Origin: an uncultured candidate division WWE3 bacterium
GTDB taxonomy: Bacteria > Patescibacteriota > WWE3 > UBA101185 > UBA10185
Assembly: GCA_903879985.1 (NCBI GenBank)
Contig: CAIRNR010000004.1
Span: 1-32,761 of the forward strand
Reading direction: 5' to 3'
Length of the DNA: 32,761 bases
A model generated the notes under the pieces. The model saw only the letters and a list, made by a program, of their open reading frames with translations. It was not told the DNA's origin and ran no database searches. The position numbers and the translations under genes are program-made. Below are positions 7,591 to 15,701 of this stretch, one piece after another; the first letter of the stretch is position 1, and every line of letters starts with the position of its first letter.

Positions 7591-8262
7591 TTATTGGCAG
7601 TTTAAAGCCTTTAAGCATTCAGCCTTTTTATCCGCTTCTTGAATGTAATCACAAGCTGAGCACATACCTTTTGTTTTGTCGGTTTGTTGCAAAGCTTTTA
7701 TTGATCCTGTTGCATCACTAAATGTTACGTCTTTTGGCAAATCAAACATTGATTGATCTACGGTCCATGGTTGGCAGTGATAAACAAAGTTCTGATTTAA
7801 TTTATCTTTGGCCATTTTTGCTTCGGCATCAGTTGCTGTAGCCGTGCTCTTAAGATCATTTATATTCATCTTAGTTCCTTGAGGTAATATTGGACTCCAC
7901 ATGTAAGCCCATTCGCCATCCATGTACGTATGAGCTTCTAACGATCTTCCTTGAACTGTTGTCGTAAAATCGCTTCGTACTTTTTGACCTGATACATAAA
8001 TTGTTCCGGCCAGTTTTGTTGCTGTGTCGGTGTACGTGCAAGTAATATCTTTTCCAAGTTTTACAATATCAAAGATAGATCCGCTAACGTCGGAGTTTAG
8101 GTCTGCAATTGTTGGTGTTGGTGCGTCTGCCAATTTACCTGTTTGTTCGGTACCTTGTTCAGGTACAGCGTCAAAATTTTCTTTAACCAATGGGTTTTTT
8201 ATAGTACAAGCTGTTAAAACGAAAGGCAAAATTATCATTAAGGATATAGTGAGTTTTTTCAT
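7591..8262 (-). CDS. Putative lipoprotein, function unknown
   Basis: 223 residues. The N-terminus MKKLTISLMIILPFVLTAC is a lipoprotein signal with LTAC lipobox; Cys19 would be lipid-modified. The mature part has a Thr/Pro linker, then a beta-rich segment (YTDTATKLAGTIYVSGQKVRSDF, then TYMDGEWAYMW) that recalls the LolA/LppX-like half-barrel, though this is only a shape impression. Seven further Cys, five of them in the last 40 residues (CSAC, EC, NC), suggest disulfides or metal binding. The longer frame to 8313 reads through the terminator hairpin of the upstream gene, so ATG 8262 (or ATG 8271) is taken. It ends at a strong terminator. Confidence 0.7.
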   Translation of the reverse strand: MKKLTISLMIILPFVLTACTIKNPLVKENFDAVPEQGTEQTGKLADAPTPTIADLNSDVSGSIFDIVKLGKDITCTYTDTATKLAGTIYVSGQKVRSDFTTTVQGRSLEAHTYMDGEWAYMWSPILPQGTKMNINDLKSTATATDAEAKMAKDKLNQNFVYHCQPWTVDQSMFDLPKDVTFSDATGSIKALQQTDKTKGMCSACDYIQEADKKAECLKALNCQ

Positions 8263-8271
8263 AGTCTCCAT

Positions 8272-8308
8272 AAAAACGAAGACTCCTCTGGCATATGCCT
8301 TTGGAGTC
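8272..8308 (-). terminator. Intrinsic terminator of the DUF4870 gene
   Basis: On the minus strand GACTCC and GGAGTC (8308-8303 / 8286-8281) enclose the palindrome GGCATATGCC; TTCGTTTTT follows. It lies just before the lipoprotein start. Confidence 0.7.
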
Positions 8309-8325
8309 TCCATTTAATAATCAAA

Positions 8326-8673
8326 TTAAAACTTTAGTATCTGATCTGCGTATTTTCCAATTACTGGAAGTTCGGTCATTTTTCCGTTGACTGCGTTCAT
8401 TATTCCGATAATCCAGAATACCATTGCCGCTACAGAAGCTACCATAAATGCAAGTTGGCCTAGGATTGGAATAATATTTACGAAAAACGAAGCTACTATC
8501 AATAAGACAATCATGATGGACTGCTTTACATGAAACTTAACAAATGGACTATCTTTTGAGTCCGTTAATAATGGCAAGAAGAATATAAAGTAGGCCAATA
8601 TAGCCATACCTTTATTTTTTTCTACGTCATCGCTTACTGGCGGAGTTGCTGTTTGATCTTTTTTTTCTTCCAT
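8326..8673 (-). CDS. DUF4870 (Tic20-like) small membrane protein
   Basis: 115 residues from ATG 8673 (a GTG at 8697 would add 8). A charged N-terminus (EEKKDQTATPPVSDDVEKNKG) is followed by AILAYFIFFLPLLTDSKDSPFVKFHVKQS, the DUF4870 hallmark of a helix, short loop and FVKFHxxQ motif. Two more helices follow and a short polar tail (GKMTELPVIGKYADQI). This family is widespread and uncharacterised, related to Tic20-like membrane proteins. It is separated from the downstream lipoprotein by a terminator hairpin, so the two are probably independent units. Start choice is uncertain, since neither candidate has a good ribosome site. Confidence 0.8.
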   Translation of the reverse strand: MEEKKDQTATPPVSDDVEKNKGMAILAYFIFFLPLLTDSKDSPFVKFHVKQSIMIVLLIVASFFVNIIPILGQLAFMVASVAAMVFWIIGIMNAVNGKMTELPVIGKYADQILKF

Positions 8674-8751
8674 ATATACATCTGGGACTTGCGTCACCAG
8701 CCTTTCAAAATAAATTACTACCTAAATAACAATATACACTTTCCTAACGGC

Positions 8752-8780
8752 TTGTAATAGCCTGGCATTAGTTTTAATAT
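8752..8780 (+). promoter_or_regulatory. Promoter TTGTAA-N17-TAATAT of ROK kinase gene
   Basis: -35 TTGTAA (8752-8757), 17-base spacer and -10 TAATAT (8775-8780), ending 6 bases before ATG 8787. This is the best case here of a complete promoter giving a leaderless transcript. Confidence 0.6.
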
Positions 8781-8786
8781 TTAGGC

Positions 8787-9623
8787 ATGTTCATTTCCAT
8801 AGATATGGGAGGAACTACTACCCGTGTAGCTTCTTCAAAAAATTTGGGAAAACTTTATAAAATTGTAAAGTTCCCAACAAATCGCGATGTTCGTACTCAA
8901 AAGCTCTTTATTGAGGATGCTATTCTAAAGGTTTCTGATCGAGGCCATGTTGAATATTTTTGCTTGGGCGTGCCCGGTACAGTTGATAAAGATAACAAAA
9001 AGTTTTTGCGCATGCCAAATTACTCCCAATTAAATGGCAAAGATTTTTCTGAACTTGTAGATTCAAAGTTTGGCGACAATGTTTATGTTGAAAATGACGC
9101 AACTATGGCTGCAGTAGCTGAAGCTATGATGGGTGCCGGAGAAGATGATGAGTTCAAGAGTGTTGCGTATTTATCTCTTGGTACCGGCGTTGGTGGTGCT
9201 CGCGTTGAAAAGGAACCATTTTCATATTTATCAGCAGAGCCAGGTCATCAAATAATTTCAGCTGAAGGTAGAATTTGTAAGGGTTGTGGTCAGCAAGGTT
9301 GTTTGGAAGCGTATGCATCAGGTAGATCTTTTAAAGAACTTTTTAAAATAAACGCGGAAGATTGTACCGATAAGACTATATGGCGTCAGTACTCTTCGTA
9401 TTTAGCCATTGGACTTATAAATATTATTTCCATGTGGCGTCCCGATATTATTATTTTGGGCGGCAGTGTTGCAAATAAGTTTGGAATATTTCAAAGTCTT
9501 TTAGTTGAACGTTTAATTGTTTTAGATTTTTTTGATATTCCTCCAATTGTTAAATCTAAAATTGGCGATGAAGCTGGCGTGTATGGTGGGTTTTTGATTA
9601 CTGAACGTGTGCTCAATCCCTAA
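8787..9623 (+). CDS. ROK family sugar kinase (glucokinase-like)
   Basis: 278 residues. The N-terminal phosphate loop is DMGGTTTR (6-13). GVPGTVD follows (61-67). The sugar-site VENDATMAA contains the catalytic base Asp104, and LSLGTGVGGA is the second phosphate loop. The ROK zinc site is intact: His154 in EPGH, then Cys164, Cys167 and Cys172 in CKGCGQQGCLEA. The family phosphorylates glucose, fructose, ManNAc or related sugars with ATP; the exact sugar is not decided by sequence. It ends 9 bases from the convergent GH genes, which could release the glucose it would use. The start is set by the promoter 6 bases upstream; no Shine-Dalgarno. Confidence 0.9.
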   Translation: MFISIDMGGTTTRVASSKNLGKLYKIVKFPTNRDVRTQKLFIEDAILKVSDRGHVEYFCLGVPGTVDKDNKKFLRMPNYSQLNGKDFSELVDSKFGDNVYVENDATMAAVAEAMMGAGEDDEFKSVAYLSLGTGVGGARVEKEPFSYLSAEPGHQIISAEGRICKGCGQQGCLEAYASGRSFKELFKINAEDCTDKTIWRQYSSYLAIGLINIISMWRPDIIILGGSVANKFGIFQSLLVERLIVLDFFDIPPIVKSKIGDEAGVYGGFLITERVLNP

Positions 9624-9632
9624 CTAACTATT

Positions 9633-10712
9633 TTATTTTCTGAAAATTGCTTTAGCTGTATCCCAGTAAAATGGATTACCATTGTTTTGTTTTTCCCAAA
9701 GCCACCATTCTGCTCCCCACAAATATAAATCTTTAAAGCCAGTTTTTTGAGCGTAACTTATTGTTTCCAAGAAATCTGTACGGGACATAGTTTGATTTTT
9801 GTCTTCTTCTGAAAGTAACGAGTTTAAACCCGGTCCCCATGGTTCGGCTTGCAACTCCGTTACTATGATTTTCTCTGGTGGCACGCCAAATACGTTAGCT
9901 CTTATTTTGTATGACCAGTAGCTTAATGGATATTGGAAATAAATAAATTTACCAAAGAATACTCCCCAAAAGTCGTACCAAATCTTGCGATACATCGAGA
10001 TACCTAAGTAGTCGGCCATTTGGTAACTTGGGAACCAAAAGCCCCCTTCACCGCTGTCCTGAACTAATATTTTTCGTGAGGAATCCATATTGCGCACGAT
10101 TGAGATTTCTTTTTCAACTGTGGCTTTTTTAATAGGTAAACAAGTTCCGAATGGGAAAAAGGGTTCGTTTTCTACCTGCCACATTTTTATAGACTTGTAA
10201 CCGCGTAATTCGGTAACTGTTCTAAATATGTATGCGTAAAGCTCTTCGTTTCGAGTATCTTCGGAACTGGTATTTTTCCACCAGTCAGGCTCAAAGCACT
10301 CAGGATATCTCGGAACTTTGCGTCCCATTGTTAAAATAACGTTTACGTTTCTTTTTTCGGCTTCGTCCAACTGCCACTTAATAATGCTGTAGTCATAGGT
10401 ATCCAAAGTTTTTTCAGAGTCATCCCAATAAACAACCAGTCTCATGTTTTTTGATCCTAAATCGTCGAGAATTTTTAAGTAAGTGTCTTTCCAATCCATA
10501 CCCATTTGTTCCGCGTATTTGTGACTGAAAGTTATACCGTAGTTGATATCTGTTGCTGGTTTTGGGCGGATAAAAAAGAAAACGATAAGCGGCGTAACTA
10601 TTATTAATACTAGTGCGAGCAAAAGAGTGCGTATTAGTTTTAAAAAGAACAGTCTTTTTATAAGATATTCGCTTCTTTTTATTTGTGACTTAAGGGCAGT
10701 GCTAAAGTGCAT
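9633..10712 (-). CDS. Membrane-anchored clan GH-A glycoside hydrolase
   Basis: 359 residues. A basic N-terminus precedes one membrane helix (about 25-48, LLLALVLIIVTPLIVFFF), so the catalytic barrel faces outside. Barrel landmarks: RLVVYWDD, ILTMGRKVPRYPE, WQVENEPFFP with acid/base Glu183 in the Asn-Glu-Pro motif, and VTELQAEPWG with likely nucleophile Glu286. This strand 4/strand 7 Glu pair marks clan GH-A (families such as GH5, GH39, GH42); the family is not decided. It follows the GH1 gene by 16 bases on the same strand and is probably co-transcribed. The suggested job is to cut extracellular or wall glycans into pieces for the GH1 enzyme. Confidence 0.8.
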   Translation of the reverse strand: MHFSTALKSQIKRSEYLIKRLFFLKLIRTLLLALVLIIVTPLIVFFFIRPKPATDINYGITFSHKYAEQMGMDWKDTYLKILDDLGSKNMRLVVYWDDSEKTLDTYDYSIIKWQLDEAEKRNVNVILTMGRKVPRYPECFEPDWWKNTSSEDTRNEELYAYIFRTVTELRGYKSIKMWQVENEPFFPFGTCLPIKKATVEKEISIVRNMDSSRKILVQDSGEGGFWFPSYQMADYLGISMYRKIWYDFWGVFFGKFIYFQYPLSYWSYKIRANVFGVPPEKIIVTELQAEPWGPGLNSLLSEEDKNQTMSRTDFLETISYAQKTGFKDLYLWGAEWWLWEKQNNGNPFYWDTAKAIFRK

Positions 10713-10728
10713 AAAATTCGGTTTCTTT

Positions 10729-11919
10729 TTAATCTATAGCATTATTCTTACATATTTCGGCATAGTAAGAAAAGGACTTTCTGGGTTTTCGCTTTAAATC
10801 GTGCTCTCGATCTATTTCCACGATTCCAAATCTTGGCCAAAAGCCTTGGTGCCATTCAAAGTTATCAATTAAAGACCAATAAAAGTATCCACGTAAATCC
10901 ACACCCTCGTTTATGGCCTCACCGCATTTTATTAGCATATCGTGGATAAATCTTTTGCGATGTTTATCCTTTGCGTCTGCGACTCCGTTTTCGGTTATAT
11001 AAATTGGTTTGTTATAACGTTTTAGTTTAAGCAGAATATTTTTAATACCTTGAGGATAAATCCACCATCCAAGATCACTGTTGAAGTCGTCAGGATTCGC
11101 AGTTTTTAGGTTTAAAAAGCGTGTTGTAAAGTAAAAGTTAAGACCTAGCATGTCGCAGTTCTTTACAACCGGATTTAAAAAGAAACCTTCGTTCATAAAA
11201 TATATAAATTTCGCAAACCACGTATCTAAAATATTTGTACTCGTAGAACATGCTTCATACCAAACAATATTTTTTACAATTCCAACTGGTTTTGTATAAA
11301 CTTCTTTTATGCTTTTATACGCAGCATTATGTGAACGCATTAAATTTATCTGTACTATAAGTGACGATAAGTAATTTTTTTTATTTGGTGGCCACGATCC
11401 AACTGTGTATGACATTAAAGCGTAAACTTGAGGTTCGTTAATAGTCCAGATAGCGTCACATAAATGTCCAAGCTCTTGTGCACATCTACGGGCGTATCTT
11501 GCAAATATTTTTGGCGATTCAGGATTTAAAAAGCCACCTTTGTTTGCAAACCACAGTGGATTTGTAAAATGATGAAGTGTAACGTAAGTTTTTAATCCCC
11601 TACTTCTTGCGGCGTTTAAAACTTTTTTGTAATGTTGAAATGCTGCTAAATCAAAGTAACCTTCTCTTGGTTCAAGTCTTGCCCATTCAATAGATAGTCT
11701 GATTGCGTTATTGTTCAAATCTTTGGCAAGGTCAAAGTCTTCTTCAAAACGGTTATATGAATCACAAGCAATTCCCGAGGCATCAAGTGGAAATTGTCGC
11801 GTAGTTGTTTCGGTATCTTTAGAGACTTCCCAGCGCCACCAATCGGTATTTATGTTATTTCCTTCTGTTTGATGTGCGGAGACCGCTGTTCCCCATATAA
11901 AGCCTTTTGGAAAGTCCAT
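10729..11919 (-). CDS. GH1 family beta-glucosidase-like glycosidase
   Basis: 396 residues, shorter than the usual 440-480, but both catalytic Glu are present: acid/base Glu162 in WTINEPQ and nucleophile Glu310 in YITENGV. Other GH1 landmarks are FIWGTAVSAHQTEG (8-20), the RLSIEWARLEP block (74-84), VTLHHFTNPLWF (113-124), and WSLIDNFEWHQGF (348-360). There is no signal peptide, so it is cytoplasmic. It probably removes glucose or galactose from beta-linked oligosaccharides. Leading gene of a two-gene operon with the anchored glycosidase. The promoter box TATACT ends 6 bases before the ATG, and the intergenic space to the divergent gene is only 25 bases. Confidence 0.93.
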   Translation of the reverse strand: MDFPKGFIWGTAVSAHQTEGNNINTDWWRWEVSKDTETTTRQFPLDASGIACDSYNRFEEDFDLAKDLNNNAIRLSIEWARLEPREGYFDLAAFQHYKKVLNAARSRGLKTYVTLHHFTNPLWFANKGGFLNPESPKIFARYARRCAQELGHLCDAIWTINEPQVYALMSYTVGSWPPNKKNYLSSLIVQINLMRSHNAAYKSIKEVYTKPVGIVKNIVWYEACSTSTNILDTWFAKFIYFMNEGFFLNPVVKNCDMLGLNFYFTTRFLNLKTANPDDFNSDLGWWIYPQGIKNILLKLKRYNKPIYITENGVADAKDKHRKRFIHDMLIKCGEAINEGVDLRGYFYWSLIDNFEWHQGFWPRFGIVEIDREHDLKRKPRKSFSYYAEICKNNAID

Positions 11920-11925
11920 ATTTTA

Positions 11926-11935
11926 AGTATACAAT
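11926..11935. promoter_or_regulatory. Overlapping back-to-back -10 boxes of a divergent gene pair
   Basis: TATACT on the minus strand (11931-11926), 6 bases from ATG 11919, overlaps TACAAT on the plus strand (11930-11935), 9 bases from ATG 11945. Both promoters share a 25-base gap, so their -35 regions lie in the opposite genes. Confidence 0.45.
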
Positions 11936-11944
11936 AAATATAGT

Positions 11945-12280
11945 ATGAAACTAATCCTTCGTTTAGCTATATCGGTGTTGTCTGTACTGGTGGCATCGTC
12001 TATTATTCCTGGGGTTTATATAAAGGATATTTTTACTGCTGTAATACTTGTTGTCGTTTTGTGGGTTTTAAATGCAATTATTAAGCCACTTCTTGTGGTG
12101 TTAACTCTGCCTGTCACGATTATAACCTTAGGTTTGTTTTATTTTGTGATTGACGCTGGGATAGTGATCTTTGCAAGTCACCTTGTACCTGGGTTTACGG
12201 TTGATGGTATTTTAACGGCTTTGCTTTTTAGTTTAGTGGTTTCACTTATTCAGTCTTTGTTAAATTCACTTTCAAATTAA
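11945..12280 (+). CDS. Phage-holin-4 superfamily (YvlD-like) small membrane protein
   Basis: 111 residues made of four hydrophobic helices. Characteristic blocks are LASSIIPGV (about 16-25), VLNAIIKPLLVVLTLPVTIITLGLFYFVID (41-71) and LVPGFTVDG (81-89). This matches the 4-TMS holin-like family PF04020, common in bacterial chromosomes as a housekeeping membrane protein; it is not evidence of a prophage. Function is not established. The gene is divergent from GH1 with a shared 25-base promoter region. Its TAA overlaps the TAA of the convergent GT-C gene (12277-12280). Confidence 0.85.
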   Translation: MKLILRLAISVLSVLVASSIIPGVYIKDIFTAVILVVVLWVLNAIIKPLLVVLTLPVTIITLGLFYFVIDAGIVIFASHLVPGFTVDGILTALLFSLVVSLIQSLLNSLSN

Positions 12281-13794
12281 TTCTTGGACATTATAAGATT
12301 TAACACCGCAGCATCTTTTTGTATTACGTGTAACACTTTGTAATTGTAACCTCGCCTGGTGTATTCCATATTGTCGCAAACAACAATGTCAGCGTTACCA
12401 ATAGAATATGTGTATTCATATTTATTATCTGCATAATATTCCATGGCATAACCCAGGGCACAGCTAAAAACTTTAGGCCTAATGTTTGTATTTTTTACGT
12501 AATCATTTTTGATCCACTCGGCGGCATCTTTGTAAGAAGTTCCCCAATATTCTGTTTCAAAGTTTTTATACTGGTGAGAAACTCCGCCGACAAGTTCGTT
12601 AAAGTAAGAATATTGGTGTGGAAATAACCTTCCGATGTCCATAATTACAAAGGACACGTTTATTAGTATTAATGCGAGCAGTAATTTTTTTGTAATCTTA
12701 TAACCTTTGGTTCTAAAAAATTCAAAGAAAAATAGAAATGCTGCCATAGTTATTTGAGGTATAAGATACGAGAAGTGTCTTAAAGTGTTGTAAATTACCG
12801 GTTGGATACATGCGTAAAGAACTAGGTTCAAAAGCACACTGCTAATTATCAAAAAGAATATTTTGTTTTTAACCAATTCCTTAATACTGAGAATAGACAT
12901 TAAGAAACCGACCAAAATATATATTGGAGTTGTGATTGTTAAGTAAACAAATAAGTAGTGCCAAGGTCTTTGATCTTTGTAAATGTATCTACCCATGTAC
13001 CAAATAATGTTGTCCCACTGGTTAAAGTTGCTGTTTACTGAAAGTTGATAAGAAAATTGTTGAAAGTAGTTAACTCCTTGTAATTGCCATATGCTTGCCA
13101 CAAGAGCAGTTGAAACCGCGAGCATCACAAAATACTTAGGCGAATTTTCTTTTAGCCACAGTTTCCAGTTTTGGCGATCTACTTTGATTATGTATGTGTA
13201 GAGTTCATACATTCCTAAAACTACATACAGGCTTAAACCTATAAGCCTTATGCTTTGTGTTAATGCGATTGTTATTCCCAGTAAAACAAGCAAGTACATT
13301 TTGCGTTGTTCTCCCCACAAATATATTAATAGGAGCGAAATCATATAAAACGTTGTGAATGAAATATCGATTGGATTAAATGCCAAATGCCCGGAAAAAG
13401 TTGGTGAAAGATACAACATTAGCACGGCGGCGATACTGGATTTTTTATTTCTGGTGGCTAAATACACTAATGCATAAAATGCTATAAAAGTACCAAAAGC
13501 AAAAATCATATTTTCAAGATGAAATGTCTCATATGAAAAGCTTGGATTAAAAATATTTAGTAGCATTGGGTATATGTAGTATGCGTCGGGATCAACATAA
13601 ATTTGAGTGTGTTTAGTTAGGGTAGGTTTATGCTTAATTATTTGTAAAAATTCACGTCCTCTTTCGTACCGATATTGTTCGTCGGCGGTGATTGAGTAGC
13701 TTTTATACGTTGTAAAAGCAATGATAAAGTACAGCGCTGTGAAAATTAAAAATAAATAATGTCTTTTGAAAAGTCTCGAGAACATACTCCCCAT
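12277..13794 (-). CDS. GT-C (ArnT/PMT-like) polytopic glycosyltransferase
   Basis: 505 residues with an N-terminal helix and a loop with ITADEQYRYERGREF, whose acidic pair is the likely metal/acceptor site of GT-C enzymes. FHLENMI and PTFSGHLAFNPIDISFTTFYMIS follow, then about nine more helices and a C-terminal soluble part of about 110 residues. It is a full-length paralogue of the truncated gene at 1-634. Its ATG (13794) overlaps the stop of the pseudouridine synthase gene by one base (TAATG), so it is the last gene of a coupled four-gene operon. A second ATG at 13785 is possible. It probably transfers sugar from a polyprenyl-phosphate donor; the acceptor is unknown. Confidence 0.75.
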   Translation of the reverse strand: MGSMFSRLFKRHYLFLIFTALYFIIAFTTYKSYSITADEQYRYERGREFLQIIKHKPTLTKHTQIYVDPDAYYIYPMLLNIFNPSFSYETFHLENMIFAFGTFIAFYALVYLATRNKKSSIAAVLMLYLSPTFSGHLAFNPIDISFTTFYMISLLLIYLWGEQRKMYLLVLLGITIALTQSIRLIGLSLYVVLGMYELYTYIIKVDRQNWKLWLKENSPKYFVMLAVSTALVASIWQLQGVNYFQQFSYQLSVNSNFNQWDNIIWYMGRYIYKDQRPWHYLFVYLTITTPIYILVGFLMSILSIKELVKNKIFFLIISSVLLNLVLYACIQPVIYNTLRHFSYLIPQITMAAFLFFFEFFRTKGYKITKKLLLALILINVSFVIMDIGRLFPHQYSYFNELVGGVSHQYKNFETEYWGTSYKDAAEWIKNDYVKNTNIRPKVFSCALGYAMEYYADNKYEYTYSIGNADIVVCDNMEYTRRGYNYKVLHVIQKDAAVLNLIMSKN

Positions 13795-14495
13795 TATACA
13801 GTTTTTAGTTGCTGTACCTCGTAGGCAGTTAAATCTCTAAATGTTCCTTCTTTTAGGTTATCTAGTGTAATTGGTCCAATAGCTATGCGTTTAAGATCTA
13901 ATAATTTTAGGTGTAAGGCCTGGCACATGCGTCTAACCTGGCGTTTTTTACCCTCGTGAATTGTTAATTCTAATGTAGTTACACCTTTGTCGACAAAAAT
14001 TACATTAGCGTCGGCCGGTGAGGTCATGCCATCTTCTAGTTCTACGCCACTTGCCAAATGAGACAAATCTTCAGGCGAAACTCTGCCTTGAATTTTAAGT
14101 TCGTAAATTTTCGCAGTATGAAATTTTGGATGTGTTAAGCGTAAGGCAAGTTCGCCGTCGTTGGTAAGCAATATTAGCCCTGTGGTGTCATAATCAAGAC
14201 GTCCAATTGGAAATAATTTAACAGGAGATTTTACTAAATCGATAACAGTTTTTCTGTCGCGATCGTCACTAACAGTTGATAAAACTCCTTTAGGTTTGTT
14301 TAACATTATATAAACTGTTTCACTTGTAACATTTAAGGTTTTTCCGTCGAGTTTAATGGCATCACGATTAACATCAACCTCTTGTCCCATTTTTCCGGTG
14401 ATTCCGTTTACCTCAACGCGACCTTGTTCTACAAGTTCATCGGCTTTGCGTCTCGAATATCCACTAGAGCTGGCTATGAATTTATTAATTCTCAT
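13794..14495 (-). CDS. rluB: RluB/RsuA-family pseudouridine synthase
   Basis: 233 residues. The N-terminal S4 RNA-binding domain is RINKFIASSSGYSRRKADELVEQGRVEVNG (2-31). The catalytic domain begins with LNKPKGVLSTVSD; the active-site Asp lies in PIGRLDYDTTGLILLTNDG, and the C-terminal HEGKKRQVRRMCQALHLKLLDLKRIAIGP block is typical of this family. It converts a uridine of rRNA (23S helix 89 region for RluB, 16S U516 for RsuA) to pseudouridine; which one cannot be decided, and RluB is the nearer guess. It overlaps the upstream metalloprotease gene by four bases (ATGA) and the downstream GT-C gene by one. Confidence 0.9.
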   Translation of the reverse strand: MRINKFIASSSGYSRRKADELVEQGRVEVNGITGKMGQEVDVNRDAIKLDGKTLNVTSETVYIMLNKPKGVLSTVSDDRDRKTVIDLVKSPVKLFPIGRLDYDTTGLILLTNDGELALRLTHPKFHTAKIYELKIQGRVSPEDLSHLASGVELEDGMTSPADANVIFVDKGVTTLELTIHEGKKRQVRRMCQALHLKLLDLKRIAIGPITLDNLKEGTFRDLTAYEVQQLKTV

Positions 14496-15436
14496 AAATA
14501 TTTTTTAACGTAATTGTTATAATAGCCCCCTAGTATACCAGTTACATTTTCGTAAAAGGTTTGAAATCTGTTTTTTCCGTTACAAAAGTTTTCAAGATTT
14601 TGCAAATCTTCAGCATCGAGTTTAGTTGTGTAGTTTGCAATTGGATACATTATGGCGTTTTTGTCATTTGCTATATGATCAACTCCAAGCGCGTGTCCGA
14701 ACTCGTGTGTTAATGTATGCATAAAGTCTTGTTGTGAATCAAAAAAGAATATATCGATTGTATTTGTATTTGAAATATAAACGCCTTCCTCCGGTTGAAT
14801 TGCTAAAAGTTTGTTAAACTCGGTATTTTGCGCATTAATTTGGTCTACCTGTGTGTTTAGCTTTGTGATGTTATTTTCTATTCCTTGACGTTCGACGTTT
14901 ACTTGATTTATTTGATTTTTCATTGAAGTTATTTGTGCTGTAAGTTGTTTGTAAGTATCTTTGGGAGCACCACCGCGGCTGTTCCAGTAATCCACTTGTG
15001 CATTTAGTGCAGCAACGCTTTTGTTTAAATCTGTCGTTTGTGCGTTATACGCTGTAATTTTATCTTCCAAAGTTTTTTTGTCGGCCTCAATATTAAATTT
15101 TTGAACAACCAGACCTGCGAGTAATCTCTGGCGCTCGTCGTACAACAAATTAATATCTAAAGGTGATTTAGAACTATCGCGGTAAAGAAAAACTTCTCGA
15201 TGTAGCGTATCATTCCAAATAGCTGCAGACTCTTGAGCTGTTTTCACAACCTGGTCTTTGCTTACATTAAATTTTGGATCTATAGCGTTAACAGTAAAAT
15301 CGATAGTACGTTCGCAAGGTTTGTACCACGCTTCTCGGCGTATAAAATCGTTTATGTCATCTTTACGTTTGGAATAGATAAAAAACCCAAGTCCTATTAT
15401 TATGGCCAGCAAAATAAGTCTCTTAATAGATTTCAT
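14492..15436 (-). CDS. Matrixin-like (M10-type) zinc metalloprotease with coiled-coil insert
   Basis: 314 residues. Residues 7-21 are a membrane helix, so the rest is probably outside. Residues 41-100 form the first part of a metzincin fold (Trp74 in AAIWND, then LDINLLYDE). Residues about 100-215 are a long coiled coil rich in Gln, Asn and Lys. The catalytic part has HEFGHALGVDH (His244, Glu245, His248, His254) and Met-turn IMYP (Met263). Placing a coiled coil between the early strands and the active helix is odd for matrixins. No classic pro-peptide Cys switch was seen, though Cys41 is a candidate. It follows DUF5652 by 7 bases and overlaps rluB. The substrate is unknown. Confidence 0.85.
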   Translation of the reverse strand: MKSIKRLILLAIIIGLGFFIYSKRKDDINDFIRREAWYKPCERTIDFTVNAIDPKFNVSKDQVVKTAQESAAIWNDTLHREVFLYRDSSKSPLDINLLYDERQRLLAGLVVQKFNIEADKKTLEDKITAYNAQTTDLNKSVAALNAQVDYWNSRGGAPKDTYKQLTAQITSMKNQINQVNVERQGIENNITKLNTQVDQINAQNTEFNKLLAIQPEEGVYISNTNTIDIFFFDSQQDFMHTLTHEFGHALGVDHIANDKNAIMYPIANYTTKLDAEDLQNLENFCNGKNRFQTFYENVTGILGGYYNNYVKKYL

Positions 15437-15443
15437 ATTTTAT

Positions 15444-15674
15444 TTAGTAGTTTGCTTTTGGCTTTTTATTTAGTAATAGGTAGATTATCGGCAAAATGCC
15501 CATGCTATTAACTATAAGCAGCGCAACAAACCATACCTTTTGACCTTTTTGTGCTGATCTCCATAGAGATACTCCGCGTAAGGCTAGATCTATAAATACG
15601 ATGATATAGAAGTAGGGTGAGTGAACAAAGTCATTTAAAGACTGTAGGTATGATGTTTGTGTTAGGAAATTCAT
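15444..15674 (-). CDS. DUF5652 family small membrane protein
   Basis: 76 residues with two membrane helices. LALRGVSLWRSAQKGQKVWFVALLIVNSMGILPIIYLLL is the family-like core: an Arg/Trp-containing amphipathic stretch, then a helix ending in GILPIIYL. It resembles DUF5652 proteins, common in candidate-phyla genomes and uncharacterised, and the LPIIYL ending also recalls PLDc_N-type membrane helices. It is the first gene of the operon DUF5652, matrixin, rluB, GT-C. A TACAAT ends 6 bases before ATG 15674, predicting leaderless mRNA; no Shine-Dalgarno. Confidence 0.75.
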   Translation of the reverse strand: MNFLTQTSYLQSLNDFVHSPYFYIIVFIDLALRGVSLWRSAQKGQKVWFVALLIVNSMGILPIIYLLLNKKPKANY

Positions 15675-15680
15675 ATGTTT

Positions 15681-15686
15681 ATTGTA
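15681..15686 (-). promoter_or_regulatory. Putative -10 box TACAAT of DUF5652 operon
   Basis: TACAAT on the minus strand, 6 bases from ATG 15674. The -35 region is poor. Confidence 0.4.
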
Positions 15687-15701
15687 ATACAGTTGAGGTT
15701 T

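Noticed and set aside
8263-8313. N-terminal extension of the lipoprotein
   Set aside because: The added codons are the terminator hairpin of the upstream gene, and the signal peptide begins at MKKL.
11945-12280. Prophage signal from a holin-like protein
   Set aside because: PF04020 proteins are common chromosomal membrane proteins; no endolysin, integrase or structural phage gene is near.
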